From NCBI GenBank assembly GCA_038239485.1, contig JBBSET010000055.1, positions 1 through 24,522 on the forward strand: 24,522 nucleotides of DNA. Reading direction: 5' to 3'. The notes under the pieces were generated by a model. The model had not been told where the DNA came from. It searched no databases and saw nothing but the letters and a program-made list of their open reading frames with translations. This DNA comes from DASQEH01 sp038239485. Lineage in GTDB: Bacteria > Actinomycetota > Actinomycetes > Propionibacteriales > Nocardioidaceae. Below are positions 22,772 through 24,522 of the stretch, in pieces. The translations under genes were made by a program, and so were the position numbers. Position 1 is the stretch's first letter; every line of letters starts with the position of its first letter.

Positions 22772-24522
22772 TCAGGGCCGCTGATGCACGAGCAACGGGA
22801 GGACGGCCGAAGCTCCCGCCTCGCGCAGCATTGCCGCAGCCATCGTGACGGGCCACAGTGACGAGGTCGCGTCGACCACCAGCAGCACGGACACCTGGTC
22901 GACGGCACGGCGGGCCGCGTCACTGAGCCCCAGGCTGTCGCGCCAGTGGGTGGCTTCCTGGGCGGAGCTCTGCTGCCTGGGCTCGCTCGGCCGGGAGGTC
23001 ACCAGGATCGGCTCCCGCTCGAGGCGACCGACCGACGCGATGTACCCGGCGACGCCGTCGACCAGCGCGTCAAGCCCCGACGCCGACAGCGACATCACGA
23101 CCCGCGGCCGGGCCACCCACTCACTGCGCCAGGCGGTCATCAGCGCGACGCTGGCGTGGAGCAGCTGCTCCGACGGCTCCGAGCTGGCCGTGAACGTGGC
23201 CACCTCGTCGGCCCATTCGGGGGCGTCGGCATAGATGAGGGTACGGCCGGGCTCGGGCATCAGATCCGCGGGGATCCGTCCCCTGGACCCGAACTCCCCG
23301 CCCGGCCACATCTTGCGGGGAGCCAGCACATGCACCTCGCCACGGAGCAGTGCCACCACCTTGGCCACGCTGGTCGCGGCAGGTCGCTGGGGCAGCCCAG
23401 CCGGCAGCTCGCCACGGCAGGCCGAGCAGCGCCCGCACGGCCGCGCGCTCGGGTCGTCGAGCGACTCCTGGAGGAGCTGCATCAGGCAGGTCTGCCCGCG
23501 CAGGTAACGGCGCATGATCTCGGCCTCTCGGCGCCTGGTGGCGATCACCGAGTCGTAGTGCTCGGCGTCGTAGCTCCAGACCACGGACGTCCGCCGCCAA
23601 CCGCGTTCGAGGCGTTCGACCACCCCGTCGACCGCCAGCTGCTTGAGCAGCAGCTCGACCCGGCCGCGGCGCAGACCCGACTCCGCCTCGAGCGCCGGCA
23701 CCGTCCAGGCCCCCTCTGCGCTGGGCGACTCCAGGCAGGCGAGAAGGCGAGCGACCTGCTCGGCATCCGGGATCGTCGCCGTCGCGAAGTAGTCCCACAC
23801 CCCCTCGTCGGCTCCTGAGCTCAGCAGGACGACCAGGGCGTGGTCGATGCCGCGACCGGCGCGCCCGATCTGCTGGTAGTACGACACCGGCGACGGCGGA
23901 GACCCGAGGTGGACGACGAAGCCGAGGTCAGGCTTGTCGTACCCCATCCCGAGCGCCGATGTGGCGACGAGCGCCTTGACCTGGTTGGCGCGCAGCGCTT
24001 CCTCGAGGCGTTCGCGCTCGTCGGACTCCAGCTGTCCGGTATACGCCGCGACCTGAACCTCCGCTGGGTCGTGGAGGGCTTGGATCACCGCGGTCAGCCG
24101 CTCGGCGTCGGACACGATCAAGGTGTAGATGATGCCGCTGCCGGGAAGCGCAGCGATCTGCTCCGCCACCCAGGCGAAACGCTCCAGCGGGCTCATCGGG
24201 CCGATGACGGCGAGCTCGAGGCTGCTCCTGGCCAGCTGGCCGCGCAGCACCAGGGTGGCGCGGCCGAGCTGATCGGCGACGTCGTCGGTGACACGCTGAT
24301 TGGCCGTGGCCGTCGTTGCCAGCACCGGCGTATCGGGGTTGAGCCGACGCAGCACGTCGGACACCCGTCGGTAGTCGGGCCGGAAGTCGTGTCCCCAGTC
24401 CGAGACCGAGTGCGCCTCGTCGATGACGAGCAGACCCAGCCGGCCCGCCGACGCATCCAGGACTCGGCGACCGAAGCCGGGGTTCGCCAGCCGCTCCGGC
24501 GACACCAGCAGCACGTCCAGCC
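22772..24522 (-). CDS. RecQ-family ATP-dependent DNA helicase with phosphoribosyltransferase-like C-terminus (5' end outside window)
   Basis: About 583 codons are present; the start and the Walker A motif lie beyond 24522. Visible superfamily-2 motifs are the DEAH box in VIDEAHSVSDWGHDFRPDYRRV (DEAH at about 24410-24421), motif III ATTATAN, the motif V region LGMGYDKPDLGFVVHLG, and motif VI YYQQIGRAGRG. A RecQ zinc site follows: a Cys in GQTCLMQLL and then CGRCSACRG (about 23410-23490). The last ~230 residues form an extra domain ending VSVLLVVDATSSLWPVTMAA and LREAGASAVLPLLVHQRP. This resembles a phosphoribosyltransferase fold, with the PRPP loop degenerate (VVDATSS in place of the usual DDxxxTG). 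RecQ enzymes unwind DNA 3'-5' in repair; the tail's role is unknown. Confidence 0.92.
   Translation of the reverse strand, partial: LDVLLVSPERLANPGFGRRVLDASAGRLGLLVIDEAHSVSDWGHDFRPDYRRVSDVLRRLNPDTPVLATTATANQRVTDDVADQLGRATLVLRGQLARSSLELAVIGPMSPLERFAWVAEQIAALPGSGIIYTLIVSDAERLTAVIQALHDPAEVQVAAYTGQLESDERERLEEALRANQVKALVATSALGMGYDKPDLGFVVHLGSPPSPVSYYQQIGRAGRGIDHALVVLLSSGADEGVWDYFATATIPDAEQVARLLACLESPSAEGAWTVPALEAESGLRRGRVELLLKQLAVDGVVERLERGWRRTSVVWSYDAEHYDSVIATRRREAEIMRRYLRGQTCLMQLLQESLDDPSARPCGRCSACRGELPAGLPQRPAATSVAKVVALLRGEVHVLAPRKMWPGGEFGSRGRIPADLMPEPGRTLIYADAPEWADEVATFTASSEPSEQLLHASVALMTAWRSEWVARPRVVMSLSASGLDALVDGVAGYIASVGRLEREPILVTSRPSEPRQQSSAQEATHWRDSLGLSDAARRAVDQVSVLLVVDATSSLWPVTMAAAMLREAGASAVLPLLVHQRP

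Overview
The window is high-GC DNA with actinobacterial traits: frequent GTG and TTG starts, ATGA/GTGA stop-start overlaps inside operons, likely leaderless promoters, and binding-protein-dependent sugar importers that lack a local ATPase. I would call it Actinomycetota and cannot place it further. No rRNA, tRNA, CRISPR array, insertion sequence, integrase or phage gene was seen. No gene-free stretch exceeds 300 bases; the longest are 14339-14532 (194 nt), 10030-10182 (153 nt) and 18832-18982 (151 nt).

Region A (1-11214) holds two carbohydrate-uptake operons facing each other. On the + strand (1-4499): the tail of a sugar-binding protein, two permeases, a GH4 NAD-dependent 6-phospho-glycosidase, and a BadF/NagK-type sugar kinase. 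On the - strand (11214 down to 5417): a LacI-family repressor, a sugar-binding lipoprotein, two permeases (the second with a broken reading frame) and a GH1 beta-glucosidase. Just past it lies a CatE-like extradiol-type VOC gene with its own probable leaderless promoter. A perfect 14-bp palindromic LacI-type operator sits at the predicted start point of the binding-protein promoter. An imperfect intercistronic hairpin separates the binding-protein gene from the permease genes. A plausible reading is uptake of beta-glucosides, some perhaps with aromatic aglycones, with two different intracellular hydrolysis chemistries.

Region B (11286-18831) opens with a DUF2127 membrane protein, then an OmpR/HisKA two-component system (13640-14338 and 12189-13643, - strand). 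Divergent from it is a tightly overlapped redox operon (14533-18660): a small exported Ser/Thr-rich protein, an ApbE-type flavin transferase, a ferric-reductase-like haem membrane protein, a NuoF-like NADH/FMN/Fe-S protein, a three-cysteine ferredoxin, and a second histidine-containing membrane protein. The shared 194-bp promoter region carries a run of 11-bp phased yCTC repeats, the expected geometry of an OmpR-family binding site. This looks like a regulated machine that moves electrons from NAD(P)H across the membrane. It is the most interesting unit in the window. Its electron acceptor is not encoded here. A small ORF (18568-18831, - strand) overlaps the 3' end of the last gene.

Region C (18983-24522, all - strand) reads, in transcription order, a RecQ-family helicase with a phosphoribosyltransferase-like tail (cut by the window end), a PAP2-superfamily membrane enzyme, acylphosphatase, a CPA1-type K+/H+ antiporter, and a siderophore-interacting ferric reductase that overlaps the antiporter gene.
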